In this document: one piece after another, positions 51,841-60,806 of the stretch
How the letters are laid out: every line of letters begins with the position of its first letter
Position numbering within the stretch: position 1 is the stretch's first letter
Origin: Brockia lithotrophica
GTDB taxonomy: Bacteria; Bacillota; Bacilli; Thermicanales; DSM-22653
Reading direction: 5' to 3'
Assembly: GCA_003050565.1 (NCBI GenBank)
Contig: PEBW01000003.1
Location: forward strand, 23,347 to 87,346
DNA length: 64,000 nt
Program-made: the position numbers and the translations under genes
The notes under the pieces: generated by a model
The model's database searches: none
Told to the model about the DNA's origin: nothing
Seen by the model: only the letters and a program-made list of their open reading frames with translations

Positions 51841-52184
51841 GACTGACTTTGCTCGGCAGGCTCCCGCCACGGGCTTCCCCAATGCACAAATTGTTCTCCA
51901 AGAACCCGTCGTTCCGGCACCTGGGTTGGTTCGGGAGCGGAAGTCGGAGGAAAAGGTGGTATAATGGCGGTCGGAAAGTTCTCGGACGAAGGAGGTGGGG
52001 AGCCCTCCTCTTTCCGTTGCCGTAGGATGTCTTCCGCCGGAAAACTTCTAGAACGCTAAATCTGGAACTGGCTCCCCGTCAATCCTGTCGTCGCTCTGGT
52101 GGCAAAGCTCGTTTCTCTCAGAGCCCCGGCCCCTTACGTGCGGAAACGGGCGGGCCAAAAAGGCCAGTTAAGGGGGTATTTCTT
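51841..52184 (+). promoter_or_regulatory. Leader region of the epimerase gene with an extended -10 promoter
   Basis: TGGTATAAT (51957-51965) is an extended -10 element with no good -35. Beyond it are short hairpins such as AGGAGG/CCTCCT around 51989-52010. A frame of about 31 codons from ATG 51964 has no ribosome site. I see no gene in this 344-bp gap. Confidence 0.4.
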
Positions 52185-53153
52185 TTGCGCGTGCTGGTGA
52201 CCGGTGGCGCCGGTTTTATTGCCTCCCACCTGGTGGACGCCCTTTTGAGAAAGGGTCATGATGTGGTGGTGGTCGACGACTTGAGCAGCGGCCGCGAAGA
52301 GAACCTCAATTCCCCCTCCCGCTTCTACCGGCTCGATATATGCTCTCCTGACATGCAGAAGGTCTTTCACGAAGAGAAGCCGGAGTTGGTAATCCATCAT
52401 GCGGCGCAGATAGACGTTCGCCGCTCGGTGACCAATCCGGAGGAAGACGCCCGGATCAACATCCAAGGCCTGCTAAACCTCCTATCCAACAGCGTCCGTT
52501 ACGAGGTGAAAGGCTTCATCTTCGCCTCTTCCGGCGGAGCAATCTACGGCGAACCGGAAAAATTGCCCGTAAACGAAGAGCATCCCAAAGGTCCGTTGTC
52601 TCCTTACGGAATAAGTAAGTTGGCTTCGGAATATTACCTCTATTACTTCGCGCGGGTGCATGGCTTGCCGTACATTTCTCTCCGGTACGGCAATGTGTAC
52701 GGCCCCCGGCAAGATCCTTACGGTGAGGCCGGGGTGGTGGCCATCTTCGCGCAAAAAATGCTCACCGGGGAGACACCTACTGTATACGGCGACGGAGAAC
52801 AGCTGCGGGACTACGTTTACGTGGAGGATGTGGTCCAGGCCAACCTCTTGGCCGTGCAAAAGATCCTGAACGGAATAGACCCGGCTGCCGTAAGGAGCAT
52901 TGACGATCTGGCGTACAACATAGGCACCGGTCGGGGTATTTCGGTAAACGAACTCTTCCGGTTGCTAAAAGAAGCAACCGGCTTCCAGGGCGAAGCGAAC
53001 TACGGCTCTGAGCGTGCCGGAGAGTTGAAAAGAATATTCCTCGATCCGGAAAAGGCAGGGCGGGAGCTCGGTTGGCGACCGAAGGTTCCCTTGGAGGAAG
53101 GGCTCAGGCACACGGTAGAGTACATCCGGCTAAATCGGCAACGAAAGGGCTAA
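52185..53153 (+). CDS. NAD-dependent sugar-nucleotide epimerase (UDP-glucose 4-epimerase type)
   Basis: A 322-residue extended short-chain dehydrogenase. The NAD loop is VTGGAGFIASH and the catalytic Ser and Tyr-x-x-x-Lys are in FASSGGAIYGE and YGISKLASEYY. ISLRYGNVYGPRQDPYGEAG and GEQLRDYVYVEDVVQANLLA are typical of GalE-like enzymes. It interconverts UDP-glucose and UDP-galactose or related sugars for envelope glycans. The start is TTG at 52185 with AAGGGGGT 7 nt ahead. Third-position GC is clearly lower than in all neighbours, and no other sugar gene is near, so recent transfer is likely. Confidence 0.9.
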   Translation: MRVLVTGGAGFIASHLVDALLRKGHDVVVVDDLSSGREENLNSPSRFYRLDICSPDMQKVFHEEKPELVIHHAAQIDVRRSVTNPEEDARINIQGLLNLLSNSVRYEVKGFIFASSGGAIYGEPEKLPVNEEHPKGPLSPYGISKLASEYYLYYFARVHGLPYISLRYGNVYGPRQDPYGEAGVVAIFAQKMLTGETPTVYGDGEQLRDYVYVEDVVQANLLAVQKILNGIDPAAVRSIDDLAYNIGTGRGISVNELFRLLKEATGFQGEANYGSERAGELKRIFLDPEKAGRELGWRPKVPLEEGLRHTVEYIRLNRQRKG

Positions 53154-53196
53154 GGACCATGATTGAAATCGCTCGATAAACAGATTCGGGAAACGG

Positions 53197-53225
53197 AAAA
53201 GGAGCACCCTGAGGGGCGCTCCTTT
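53197..53225. terminator. Bidirectional terminator between the epimerase gene and dtd
   Basis: AAAGGAGC (53198-53205) and GCTCCTTT (53218-53225) form an 8-bp stem. It is bounded by TTT on the right and, read leftward, by TTTTCC, so it can end both convergent transcripts. Confidence 0.75.
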
Positions 53226-53323
53226 CGAGTTTCCGGGCGGCTTCCCGACGGCTCGATGGAGACATCGACCGCCCACCTCGTGCGCGGAAAATCGAACTTT
53301 GCCGTACCCCGAGTAGTATCCGA

Positions 53324-53803
53324 TTAGTGGCCGAATCCATTCCCCTTCGGCCAGAGCTCCCGGTCGTCGAGGACGAGGGTCACGGGCCCGTCGTTTACGA
53401 GGCGCACCTCCATGTGCGCGCCGAAACGGCCCGTGGAGACGACGAGGCCGGAAGCTCGGAGTTCGCGGACAAAGGCATCGAAGAGGTGCGCCGCTGCGTC
53501 CGGCGGCAGCGCCTCCGTAAAGCTCGGCCGTCGCCCTTGGCGGACGTCGGCGTACAGGGTGAACTGCGAGACGACGAGGAGGGAAGCTCCGACGTCCAAG
53601 GCGGAGAGGTTCATCTTGCCGGCGGAATCCGCAAAGATGCGGAGGCGGAGGATCTTGTCGGCCATGCGCGGAAGAACGTCCGGGCCGTCGCCGTGGGTAA
53701 ATCCTACAAAGAGGAGAAGGCCGGGACCGGGGCCGATCGCCCCGACCACTTCTCCGTCCACGAGAACCGACGCTTCCGTAACCCGCTGAAGCACCACGCG
53801 CAC
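53324..53803 (-). CDS. dtd: D-aminoacyl-tRNA deacylase
   Basis: A 159-residue DTD family protein that removes D-amino acids, and also glycine mis-attached to tRNA-Ala. Both catalytic motifs are present: [20 protein letters not shown] (SQFTL) and [14 protein letters not shown] (the NxGPVT loop). GTG at 53803 is preceded by AAGGAGGGGAAAGC. It is last in the relA-dtd order seen in Bacillus. Confidence 0.95.
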   Translation of the reverse strand: MRVVLQRVTEASVLVDGEVVGAIGPGPGLLLFVGFTHGDGPDVLPRMADKILRLRIFADSAGKMNLSALDVGASLLVVSQFTLYADVRQGRRPSFTEALPPDAAAHLFDAFVRELRASGLVVSTGRFGAHMEVRLVNDGPVTLVLDDRELWPKGNGFGH

Positions 53804-53934
53804 GCTTTCCCCTCCTTCGACGAACGGTGCGAAGACGCGCGAAAAAAACGCAAATAAAAACTTCGGCGGCGACGCATCTTCCGTCTCCGCCTAAAACCCG
53901 GTGCCGGTACCGGTATGAGGAAATTCCAACCGCC

Positions 53935-56163
53935 CTACGGCTTGAGCGCGCGCCGCACGGTGTACACGTCGCGCACGCGCCGAATTCGATCCAGGACACG
54001 GTTCAAATGATCCACATCGCGCACGTGTACGGTGACGGCGATGTGCGCCATGCGGTTCTGGTCGCTGCGCCCGCGCACCTCCGTCATGTTGACCTTGGAC
54101 TCCCCGATGGCCTGGATGACGTCGCTCAAGATCCCGGGGCGATCGAAGCCGAGCACTTCGATCTCCACGGGGTACTCGAGGTTGCCCGTGGGCTCCCAGC
54201 GGAGTTCGATGAGGCGCGAAGGGTCCTCGCGGGCGACGTTGGGGCAGTCCTTGCGATGTACGGAGATCCCCCGCCCGCGGGTGATAAATCCTACGATCTC
54301 GTCGCCGGGGATGGGGTTGCAGCAGCGGCTGAGGCGCACGAGGACGTTGTCCACACCCGGGACGACGACCCCCTGCGTGTTGGAAACCCGTCCCCGGGCG
54401 GGGGTGGCTACGGCGCTGCGCGCCTCCTGCTGGACGAAGGCCTTGCCGACCTCCGCATGGGCGGTTTCGGCCTTGGCCGCGGCCCCCTCCCCCTTCTGCC
54501 TTTCTTCTACGAGGCGGGCGAGGACGGCGGAAGGGGTCATGCCTCCGTAGCCGACGGCGACGAGAAGGTCTTCCACGCTCCCGAAGTGGTGGCGGTTAGC
54601 GACCTCGCGCAGGTACTCATCCCTCAGGGCTTCCTTCAGGGGAATCCCGTGGCGCCGCGCTTCGTGTTCGAGCGCGAGGCGCCCCCGCTCGAACATCTCC
54701 TCCCGCCGCTCTTTCTTGAACCACGCGCGGATCTTGTTGCGGGCGCTCGAAGTCTTCACGATCTTGAGCCAGTCGAGGCTCGGACCAAAGCTGTGCTTGG
54801 AGGTGAGGATCTCTACGATGTCTCCCGTCTTGAGCGTCGTGTCGAGGGGGACGAGCTTGCCGTTCACCTTGGCGCCGACGCAGCGGTGCCCGATCTCCGT
54901 GTGGATCTTGTAGGCAAAGTCCAAGGGCGTCGAGCCGGCGGGGAGTTCGACGACGTCTCCTTTGGGCGTGAAGACGAAGACGAGGTCGGAAAAGATGTCC
55001 ACCTTGAGGGATTCGACGAACTCCAGGGCGTTTTGCGACTCCTTTTGGTACTCGAGGAGTTCGCGAATCCAGCGCAGCCGCCGCGCTTCCTCCTCTGCGT
55101 CCTTGGTTCCCTTGCCCTCCTTGTAGGCCCAGTGGGCGGCAATCCCGTACTCCGCGGTAACGTGCATGTCGTGGGTGCGGATCTGCACCTCGAGGGGCTC
55201 GCCTTCGGGGCCGATGACCGTCGTGTGCAGGGATTGGTACATGTTCGCCTTGGGCATGGCGATGTAGTCTTTGAACCGGCCGGGAACGGGCTTCCAGAGG
55301 GTGTGGACGATTCCCAGGACGGAGTAGCAGTCGCGGATCGTGTCCACGATGATGCGGACGGCGAGGAGGTCGTAGATCTCGTTGAATTCCTTGTTTTCCA
55401 GGTACATCTTGCGGTAGATGCTGTAGATGTGCTTGGGGCGGCCGGAGATCTCCGCCTTGATTCCCATTTCCGCGAGCTTTTCCTCGAGGACGTCGATCAC
55501 GCGCTGGATGTACGCCTCGCGCTCCGCGCGCTTCTTTTTCATGAGGTGGACGATCCGGTAGTACTGCTGGGGGTTAAGGTACCGAAGGGCGAGGTCCTCG
55601 AGCTCCCACTTCACCTTAAAGATGCCCAGGCGGTGCGCAATTGGGGCGTAGATCTCCAGCGTCTCGCGCGAGATCCGGCGCTGGTCCTCCTCGCCACGGT
55701 ACTTGAGGGTGCGCATGTTGTGGAGGCGGTCGGCGAGCTTGATGAGGATCACGCGCACGTCGCGGGCCATGGCGAGGAGCATCTTGCGGTGGTTTTCCGC
55801 TTGCTCCTCGGCTTCAGACGAAAAATTCAGATGCCGAAGTTTCGTGACGCCGTCCACGAGTTCGGCGATCGGTTTGCCAAACCGTTCTTCCAACTCCGCC
55901 CGCGTCGCCGCCGTGTCCTCGAGCACGTCGTGGAGGAGAGCGGCGGTGAGCGTCACCGCGTCCATCCGGAGTTCGGCGAGGATTTCCGCCACGGCCACGG
56001 GGTGCGTGATGTAGGGGTCGCCGGAAATCCGGTACTGTCCGCGGTGGTGCTCTTCGGCATAGGCGTACGCCTGCCGGAGAAGTTCCATCCCTCTATCGTC
56101 CAGGTATTCTCCTGCCAGGGTAAAAAGCCTTTCGGGGATTCCGGAAATTGCGGTCGTAGACAT
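53935..56163 (-). CDS. relA: Bifunctional (p)ppGpp synthetase/hydrolase
   Basis: A 742-residue long Rel protein. The domains in order are an HD hydrolase (GDPYITHPVAVAEILAEL, ALLHDVLED, KLADRLHNMRTLKY, residues about 30-200), a synthetase (GRPKHIYSIYRKMYLENKEF, DLLAVRIIVDT, KDYIAMPKANMYQSLHTTVI, about 225-370), a TGS domain (VFVFTPKGDVVELPAGSTPL), a helical/zinc-finger-like region (RCCNPIPGDEIVGFITRGRG), and an ACT/RRM domain. Intact HD and synthetase motifs mean it can make and break the alarmone. ATG at 56163 follows GTGGGTGAGGGACG. It has its own promoter. Confidence 0.97.
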   Translation of the reverse strand: MSTTAISGIPERLFTLAGEYLDDRGMELLRQAYAYAEEHHRGQYRISGDPYITHPVAVAEILAELRMDAVTLTAALLHDVLEDTAATRAELEERFGKPIAELVDGVTKLRHLNFSSEAEEQAENHRKMLLAMARDVRVILIKLADRLHNMRTLKYRGEEDQRRISRETLEIYAPIAHRLGIFKVKWELEDLALRYLNPQQYYRIVHLMKKKRAEREAYIQRVIDVLEEKLAEMGIKAEISGRPKHIYSIYRKMYLENKEFNEIYDLLAVRIIVDTIRDCYSVLGIVHTLWKPVPGRFKDYIAMPKANMYQSLHTTVIGPEGEPLEVQIRTHDMHVTAEYGIAAHWAYKEGKGTKDAEEEARRLRWIRELLEYQKESQNALEFVESLKVDIFSDLVFVFTPKGDVVELPAGSTPLDFAYKIHTEIGHRCVGAKVNGKLVPLDTTLKTGDIVEILTSKHSFGPSLDWLKIVKTSSARNKIRAWFKKERREEMFERGRLALEHEARRHGIPLKEALRDEYLREVANRHHFGSVEDLLVAVGYGGMTPSAVLARLVEERQKGEGAAAKAETAHAEVGKAFVQQEARSAVATPARGRVSNTQGVVVPGVDNVLVRLSRCCNPIPGDEIVGFITRGRGISVHRKDCPNVAREDPSRLIELRWEPTGNLEYPVEIEVLGFDRPGILSDVIQAIGESKVNMTEVRGRSDQNRMAHIAVTVHVRDVDHLNRVLDRIRRVRDVYTVRRALKP

Positions 56164-56251
56164 CGTCCCTCACCCACCATCGGCAGCCGGGACCTCCGAG
56201 GGGGCGGCCCGGCCGGCCCCGACTCGCGTCCGGGCGTACCAGCTTCCTTAC

Positions 56252-56281
56252 ATTATGCGCCACATCCCCTCCTTCTGTAAA
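56252..56281 (-). promoter_or_regulatory. Promoter of relA
   Basis: TTTACA (56281-56276), an 18-bp spacer, then CATAAT (56257-56252), reading leftward in the apt-relA gap. A bulged GC hairpin with a following TTCCTTTTCCC (about 56285-56320) just upstream may terminate apt transcription. Confidence 0.6.
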
Positions 56282-56319
56282 GGGAAAAGGAAGGCTACGG
56301 CCGCCGCCGTGCGGAACCG

Positions 56320-56892
56320 TCAGCCTTCCCCGGAGTACCGGACGAGGGTGACGACTTCGGGAACTTTTTTCTCCTCCAGGAGGAACTTGCGTCCCCCCAG
56401 GTGGGCGAGTTCGATGAGAAACGCGGCAGCGACCACCTCGCCCCCTAGCTTGCGGACGAGGTCGACGGTAGCGCCCATCGTCCCTCCCGTGGCGAGGAGG
56501 TCGTCGGCGACGACGACGCGTTGCCCGGGGAGCAAGGCGTCCCGGTGGATGGCGAGGGAGTCCGGGCCGTATTCCTTTTCGTATTCGGCGGTGACGACCT
56601 CGCGGGGGAGCTTCCCGGGCTTCCGGACAAACGCGAAGCCGACGCCGAGGGCGTATGCCAACGGCCCTCCCACCACGAAGCCGCGCGCCTCGGGACCGAC
56701 GATCACGTCGGGGCGAAAGGGGCGAACGCGTTCTACGAGGTGGTCGATGGCCAGCTTGTACGCTTCGGGGTCCTGGAAGAGCGTCGTGATGTCGTAAAAG
56801 AGGATTCCCGGCTGGGGGTAGTCGGGAATCGTGCGGATGGACTTCTTGAGCCGCTCTTCGAGCGCCTGAGGATCGAGGGCGTGAAGGGCCAC
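56320..56892 (-). CDS. apt: Adenine phosphoribosyltransferase
   Basis: A 190-residue type I phosphoribosyltransferase making AMP from adenine and PRPP. The PRPP motif is VVVADDLLATGGTMGATV. IPDYPQPGILFYDITTLFQD and VIVGPEARGFVVGGPLAYAL are diagnostic for Apt. GTG at 56892 was chosen because AGGAG lies 8 nt before it; GTG at 56901 would overlap that site. It sits between recJ and relA, as in Bacillus. Confidence 0.96.
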   Translation of the reverse strand: MALHALDPQALEERLKKSIRTIPDYPQPGILFYDITTLFQDPEAYKLAIDHLVERVRPFRPDVIVGPEARGFVVGGPLAYALGVGFAFVRKPGKLPREVVTAEYEKEYGPDSLAIHRDALLPGQRVVVADDLLATGGTMGATVDLVRKLGGEVVAAAFLIELAHLGGRKFLLEEKKVPEVVTLVRYSGEG

Positions 56893-57013
56893 GGAGATCA
56901 CTCCTTTCTCGTGTGCGGAAACGCGGCGGGTCGCGGACGGCCGACGGAAGACGATTGGGCTAGGGGTCCCGCGCTCGCCCGGCTTTCCAAAGGTGCACGC
57001 GCCCTTAGGCGCC

Positions 57014-57100
57014 GCAGTTGAAAGGGGAGTAGAGGGGAGACGGCTGTTGGAGGGGGTTGGGAGAGGAGAGGGCAGTTGGAAGGGGATTGGAGGGAAGGAG
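57014..57100. repeat. Three tandem 29-bp degenerate polypurine repeats
   Basis: Units at 57014-57042, 57043-57071 and 57072-57100 each begin GC(A/T)GTTG and continue with G/A-rich sequence. The period is exactly 29 bp. They lie in the 237-bp recJ-apt gap, so the transcript carries the CU-rich complement. A strand-asymmetric purine tract of this length is not seen elsewhere in the window. Confidence 0.65.
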
Positions 57101-57129
57101 AAACCCGCGCTCCGAAGGCGGCTGCGGGA

Positions 57130-59685
57130 TCACGGGGCGCGGAAGAAAGCCCCTTCTCCGGGTGCGCCGGAGTGCGCGAGGGCAACCGCATGGCGGAGGA
57201 TGAGGCGAGCAGCCTCGCTTCGGCCGGTGAGGCGTGCGAGGGTCGGGGAAAGAAGTTCCTCGCCCGAGAGGTCGAGCTTCTCCCCAACCAGCCGGAGAAC
57301 GGGCCCCCTGGCGTCGGAAGCGATGCCCGCCTCCACGAACACCCGAAGGACCAGGTGCACCGCAGAAGGGGACCAGGAGGAGGGGAAGAGCGAACGCCAG
57401 GCTCCCGCAGAAAGGACGTACGATCCGTCCCCTGCTCTCCTGAAGACGTCTCCGCGCCGACAGGCGTCGCGCACGTAGGCGAGCGCCCGCCCAAACCACG
57501 CCCGAGTGTCGAAGCGCGCCCAACGCCGCGCGTCTTCCAACACTTCGGGAGGAAGGAAGACCTCTCCTTCGGGCGCGAGACGGGAAAAGGCGTAAAGCGC
57601 GGACTCTCCCGGCGGGAGGTCGAGGAGGACGGCCGGAGCGGTTCGTCCGCGCCCGAGTTCCGGCACGCCCGGCTCCGGAAGCACCTCGAGGGAGAACGGA
57701 AGGGACGGAGCGGGGGAACAAGATCCCCCCACTGCGGTCGCAATCCCCCTCGGCCCCCCGTGGTCGAGGACGAGGAAGAAGTCCCCCGGGCGGGCAAAGG
57801 TCCAAGCCCGTGCGCGTCCTTCTTCCTCTGCGTAGGCGAGGAGGCGGCCTCCGGGAGCTTCCCCCCCTCGGCGGACGAAGGGGACGAACGACGGCAACGG
57901 GCGCGGCTCGGCGGCGAGCACGTGGAGATCGGCGTGCGTCCGGCCGCGAAAGGTCGAAGGGCGCACTTCGCACGCCAGGGCGAAGGCGTGGGCACGGTCC
58001 ACGGTACGCCAAAACTCCGCCTGGCGAAAGGCGATCGCCTTTCCCCGAGTCCCTCCCCGGGCAAGGCGCAGGCGCACGTGGGTGCCGTCTCGCCCGACGA
58101 AGCGCGAGTCAACGACCTGCACCCCCTCGAGCAAAAAACGCGGCAGGGGGTTTCCCTCCCCGAAAGGAGCGAGGGCGGCGTATCGCGCGAGGAAGCCGTC
58201 CCCGAGCTCCTCGAGGGTGAGACGGGCCTCGAGAAGCCCTCCGCGCGCGGACGTCCCTCCCGGACCGCCGTATCTCGACGCAAGGCGCGAGAGGATCGCC
58301 TCGCGCACGACGGGAAAGGCTTCGCGCCGAATGGTGAGCCCCGCCGCCTCCCGGTGACCGCCGGCCACGAGGATCGCTTCGGGAAGAGCGCTTCGGAGGT
58401 CGGCGAGGAGCGATACGAGGTCGTAAGGAGCCCGCGCCCGCGCCGAACCGCGGAGAAGCGCCGGTTCCTCTTCCGCAGGTGCGAAGACGAACACCGGACG
58501 CGCGAGCTCCGCCTCCAGCCGGGAGGCGACGATGCCGAGCACGCCTTCGTGCCAATCCGCGCCGCAGAGGACCGCACCCGGGCCGCGAAGGTCTGCTTCG
58601 GAAATTTCCTCCAAAATCCTACCGACCTCGCGGCGCCGCGCCTCGTTCAGCCTGCGGAGGAGGGCGGCGCGAGCTTCGGCCTCCTCGGCGTCCTCCGCGA
58701 GAAGGAGGTGCAGCGCCTCGTAGGGCGTGGCCATGCGCCCGGCGGCATTGAGGAGGGGGGCGATGCGGAAACCCACCGCCTCCTCGTCGAGGTCGTCCGG
58801 CGAGACGCCGGCGGCCCGAAGGAGGGCGGCCAAGGCGTGAGAAGGAGCATTCCGCAAGGATCTCAGGCCGCGGCGCACGAGGGAGCGGTTCTCTCCCAGC
58901 AAGGGAACGACGTCGGCCACGGTCGCCAGGGCCGCGTACGCCTCGAGTTCGCCGAGCAGAACTTCGCGCGCGGGAGAAACGGCGGAGGACGAAACGCCGC
59001 GGAATCCCGGGTCCGCACCGTCGAGCGCCGCGAAAAGCGCGCGCGCGAGGAGGTAGGCGACGCCGGCGCCGGAGAGAAAGGAAAGGGGGTGTCCGTCCGG
59101 AAGGAGGCGGGGGCTTACGAAGACGTCGGCCGGCGGAGGCGATTCGTCCAGGGCGTGGTGGTCCGTCACGACGACGTCCGCTCCGAGCGCGCGCAGGGCG
59201 CGGACGGCTTCCCCGGCCGTAGAACCCGTATCCACCGTGACCACGAGGGTCGCCGCCTCCGGTCCGCGGAGAAGGGGTTCCAGCGCGGCGGCGTGAAGGC
59301 CGTAGCCTCCGCGAAAGCGGTCCGCGAGAACGGCGCGGACGCGCACTCCGGCGGCGCGGAGCGCGCGCACGAGGATGGCCGTCCCGAGGACACCGTCGGC
59401 GTCGTAGTCCCCGTAGACGAGGACGCGCTCCCCCCGCCGCCGGGCGAGGAGGAGCCGCCCCAATGCGGCCTCCACTCCGGGCAGGTCAAAGGGGTTCGCC
59501 GGCGGCGCATCGGCGAGCGCGAGGAAGGCCTTCGCCGCCTCCGGGGTGCGGTACCCGCGGCGCCAGAGCACCTCGGCAAGCGACGGAGGGAAAGCGATTT
59601 CGCCGGCGAGGCGAAATACGCCGCGGCGTTCTTCTTCGGAGAGGGGGACGTACGACCATCCCCCTACGGCAACGTGCAAGTCCAC
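57130..59685 (-). CDS. recJ: Single-stranded-DNA-specific exonuclease RecJ
   Basis: An 851-residue DHH-family 5'-3' exonuclease used in recombination and base-excision repair. Marks: VYGDYDADGVLGTAILV (motif I), VTVDTG, VVVTDHHALDESPPP (DHH, motif III), LATVADVVPLLGENR and VAGGHREAAGL (DHHA1 GGGHxxAAG). An OB-fold region and a C-terminal lineage-specific part of about 250 residues follow, as in Bacillus (786 residues). GTG at 59685 is preceded by GAGGAGGTAGGGCCG. It follows secF by 47 bp. Confidence 0.95.
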   Translation of the reverse strand: MDLHVAVGGWSYVPLSEEERRGVFRLAGEIAFPPSLAEVLWRRGYRTPEAAKAFLALADAPPANPFDLPGVEAALGRLLLARRRGERVLVYGDYDADGVLGTAILVRALRAAGVRVRAVLADRFRGGYGLHAAALEPLLRGPEAATLVVTVDTGSTAGEAVRALRALGADVVVTDHHALDESPPPADVFVSPRLLPDGHPLSFLSGAGVAYLLARALFAALDGADPGFRGVSSSAVSPAREVLLGELEAYAALATVADVVPLLGENRSLVRRGLRSLRNAPSHALAALLRAAGVSPDDLDEEAVGFRIAPLLNAAGRMATPYEALHLLLAEDAEEAEARAALLRRLNEARRREVGRILEEISEADLRGPGAVLCGADWHEGVLGIVASRLEAELARPVFVFAPAEEEPALLRGSARARAPYDLVSLLADLRSALPEAILVAGGHREAAGLTIRREAFPVVREAILSRLASRYGGPGGTSARGGLLEARLTLEELGDGFLARYAALAPFGEGNPLPRFLLEGVQVVDSRFVGRDGTHVRLRLARGGTRGKAIAFRQAEFWRTVDRAHAFALACEVRPSTFRGRTHADLHVLAAEPRPLPSFVPFVRRGGEAPGGRLLAYAEEEGRARAWTFARPGDFFLVLDHGGPRGIATAVGGSCSPAPSLPFSLEVLPEPGVPELGRGRTAPAVLLDLPPGESALYAFSRLAPEGEVFLPPEVLEDARRWARFDTRAWFGRALAYVRDACRRGDVFRRAGDGSYVLSAGAWRSLFPSSWSPSAVHLVLRVFVEAGIASDARGPVLRLVGEKLDLSGEELLSPTLARLTGRSEAARLILRHAVALAHSGAPGEGAFFRAP

Positions 59686-59732
59686 CGGCCCTACCTCCTC
59701 CCCTCCGGCTTTTCCCGGGGACGGATTCCCCC

Positions 59733-60806
59733 TCAGGCGCGCGCCGGGCGCAGGCGACCCCGTCGAAGATCCCACAAGATCCAGTCGAGCCACAGCTGGC
59801 TCGCCGTCGCGAGCGAGGCGTAGGCTCCGAAGAAGAGCCCCAACGTGAGCGTAAGGGCAAAGGTGTAGAGTCCGGGCCCGCCCAAAACGAGGAGGGCGAG
59901 GGAAGCGAAGAGGACGGTGAGCACGGTGTTCACGGAGCGGACGAACACCTGGCGAATGCTCGCGTTCACGAGGGAGATGTACCCTTCCGCGTCCCTGGGC
60001 TCGCGGAGCTGGCGGTTTTCGCGGATGCGGTCGAAGACGATCACCGTATCGCTGATCGCGTAGCCGACGATCGTGAGAATTGCCGTGATGAAGGTCACGT
60101 CTACCTCGACCTGAAGGAGGGCGATGAGCCCGACCACGATCCCCACGACGCTGAAGATGCTCGCGATGCCCGCCAAGGCCATGCGGTACTCGAATCGGAT
60201 GGTCATGTAGAGTACGATCCCCAAGGCCGCGAGGAGCGTCGAGTATACCGCGTTGCGGGCGAGCTCCCGCCCCACGAGGGGGTCGATGGTGCTCACCGTC
60301 GGGGTGAGGTCGCCTCCGAAGTGCCGGCTCAAAAGTTCGCGTACGCGCTCCACCTCTTCCTGCGAAAGCACACGCTTGTAGCGGAGGACGAGGGACGTAC
60401 TTTCGCCTACGCCCACCCTTTCCACGAGGGACGGAGGGTGGTCCTTGAGGAGGCCGTAGACTTCTTCGTCCGTGAACTCCTTCCCCACCTTCACCTCGAT
60501 GCGCGTCCCGCTCGTGAAGTCTACCCCGAGGTTGAGGCCGCGCCAGGCGAGGGCAATCCCGCCGAAGACGAGGAAGGCGAGCGTGATGAGGTAGTACACG
60601 CGCCGGTAGCGGACGAAGTCGATGCGCTCCACGAGGCCGCGAAAGCCACCCGTCGAAGATGCCGCGTTTCCCTCCGCGCCGGCGGGAAGGGGGGTCTCGC
60701 GCTTTGCAGGTGGCGAATCCGTTTGCCTCCCGAGGCGGAAGGAACCGTCCTGTCCCCCGGCGGTCCGCTCCCGCCGCCCTTCCCGTCCCTTCCCTTTACG
60801 CGACAT
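59733..60806 (-). CDS. secF: Protein translocase subunit SecF
   Basis: A 357-residue six-helix membrane protein of the Sec translocon auxiliary complex. It has NLGVDFTSGTRIEVKVG in the first periplasmic domain and VGYAISDTVIVFDRIRENRQ in the helix 4-5 region, both diagnostic. About 60 Arg/Gly/Ala-rich cytosolic residues precede helix 1. ATG at 60806 lies within the end of secD (11-bp overlap) with GGGGAGG ahead. SecD and SecF are separate genes here, whereas Bacillus subtilis has a fused secDF. Confidence 0.96.
   Translation of the reverse strand: MSRKGKGREGRRERTAGGQDGSFRLGRQTDSPPAKRETPLPAGAEGNAASSTGGFRGLVERIDFVRYRRVYYLITLAFLVFGGIALAWRGLNLGVDFTSGTRIEVKVGKEFTDEEVYGLLKDHPPSLVERVGVGESTSLVLRYKRVLSQEEVERVRELLSRHFGGDLTPTVSTIDPLVGRELARNAVYSTLLAALGIVLYMTIRFEYRMALAGIASIFSVVGIVVGLIALLQVEVDVTFITAILTIVGYAISDTVIVFDRIRENRQLREPRDAEGYISLVNASIRQVFVRSVNTVLTVLFASLALLVLGGPGLYTFALTLTLGLFFGAYASLATASQLWLDWILWDLRRGRLRPARA

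Noticed and set aside
51964..52060. ORF of about 31 codons before the epimerase gene
   Set aside because: The ATG sits inside the -10 element, has no ribosome site, and the peptide has no conserved look.
57076..59823. A rightward open frame of about 915 codons opposite recJ
   Set aside because: Shadow of recJ, whose DHH motifs are intact on the leftward strand.
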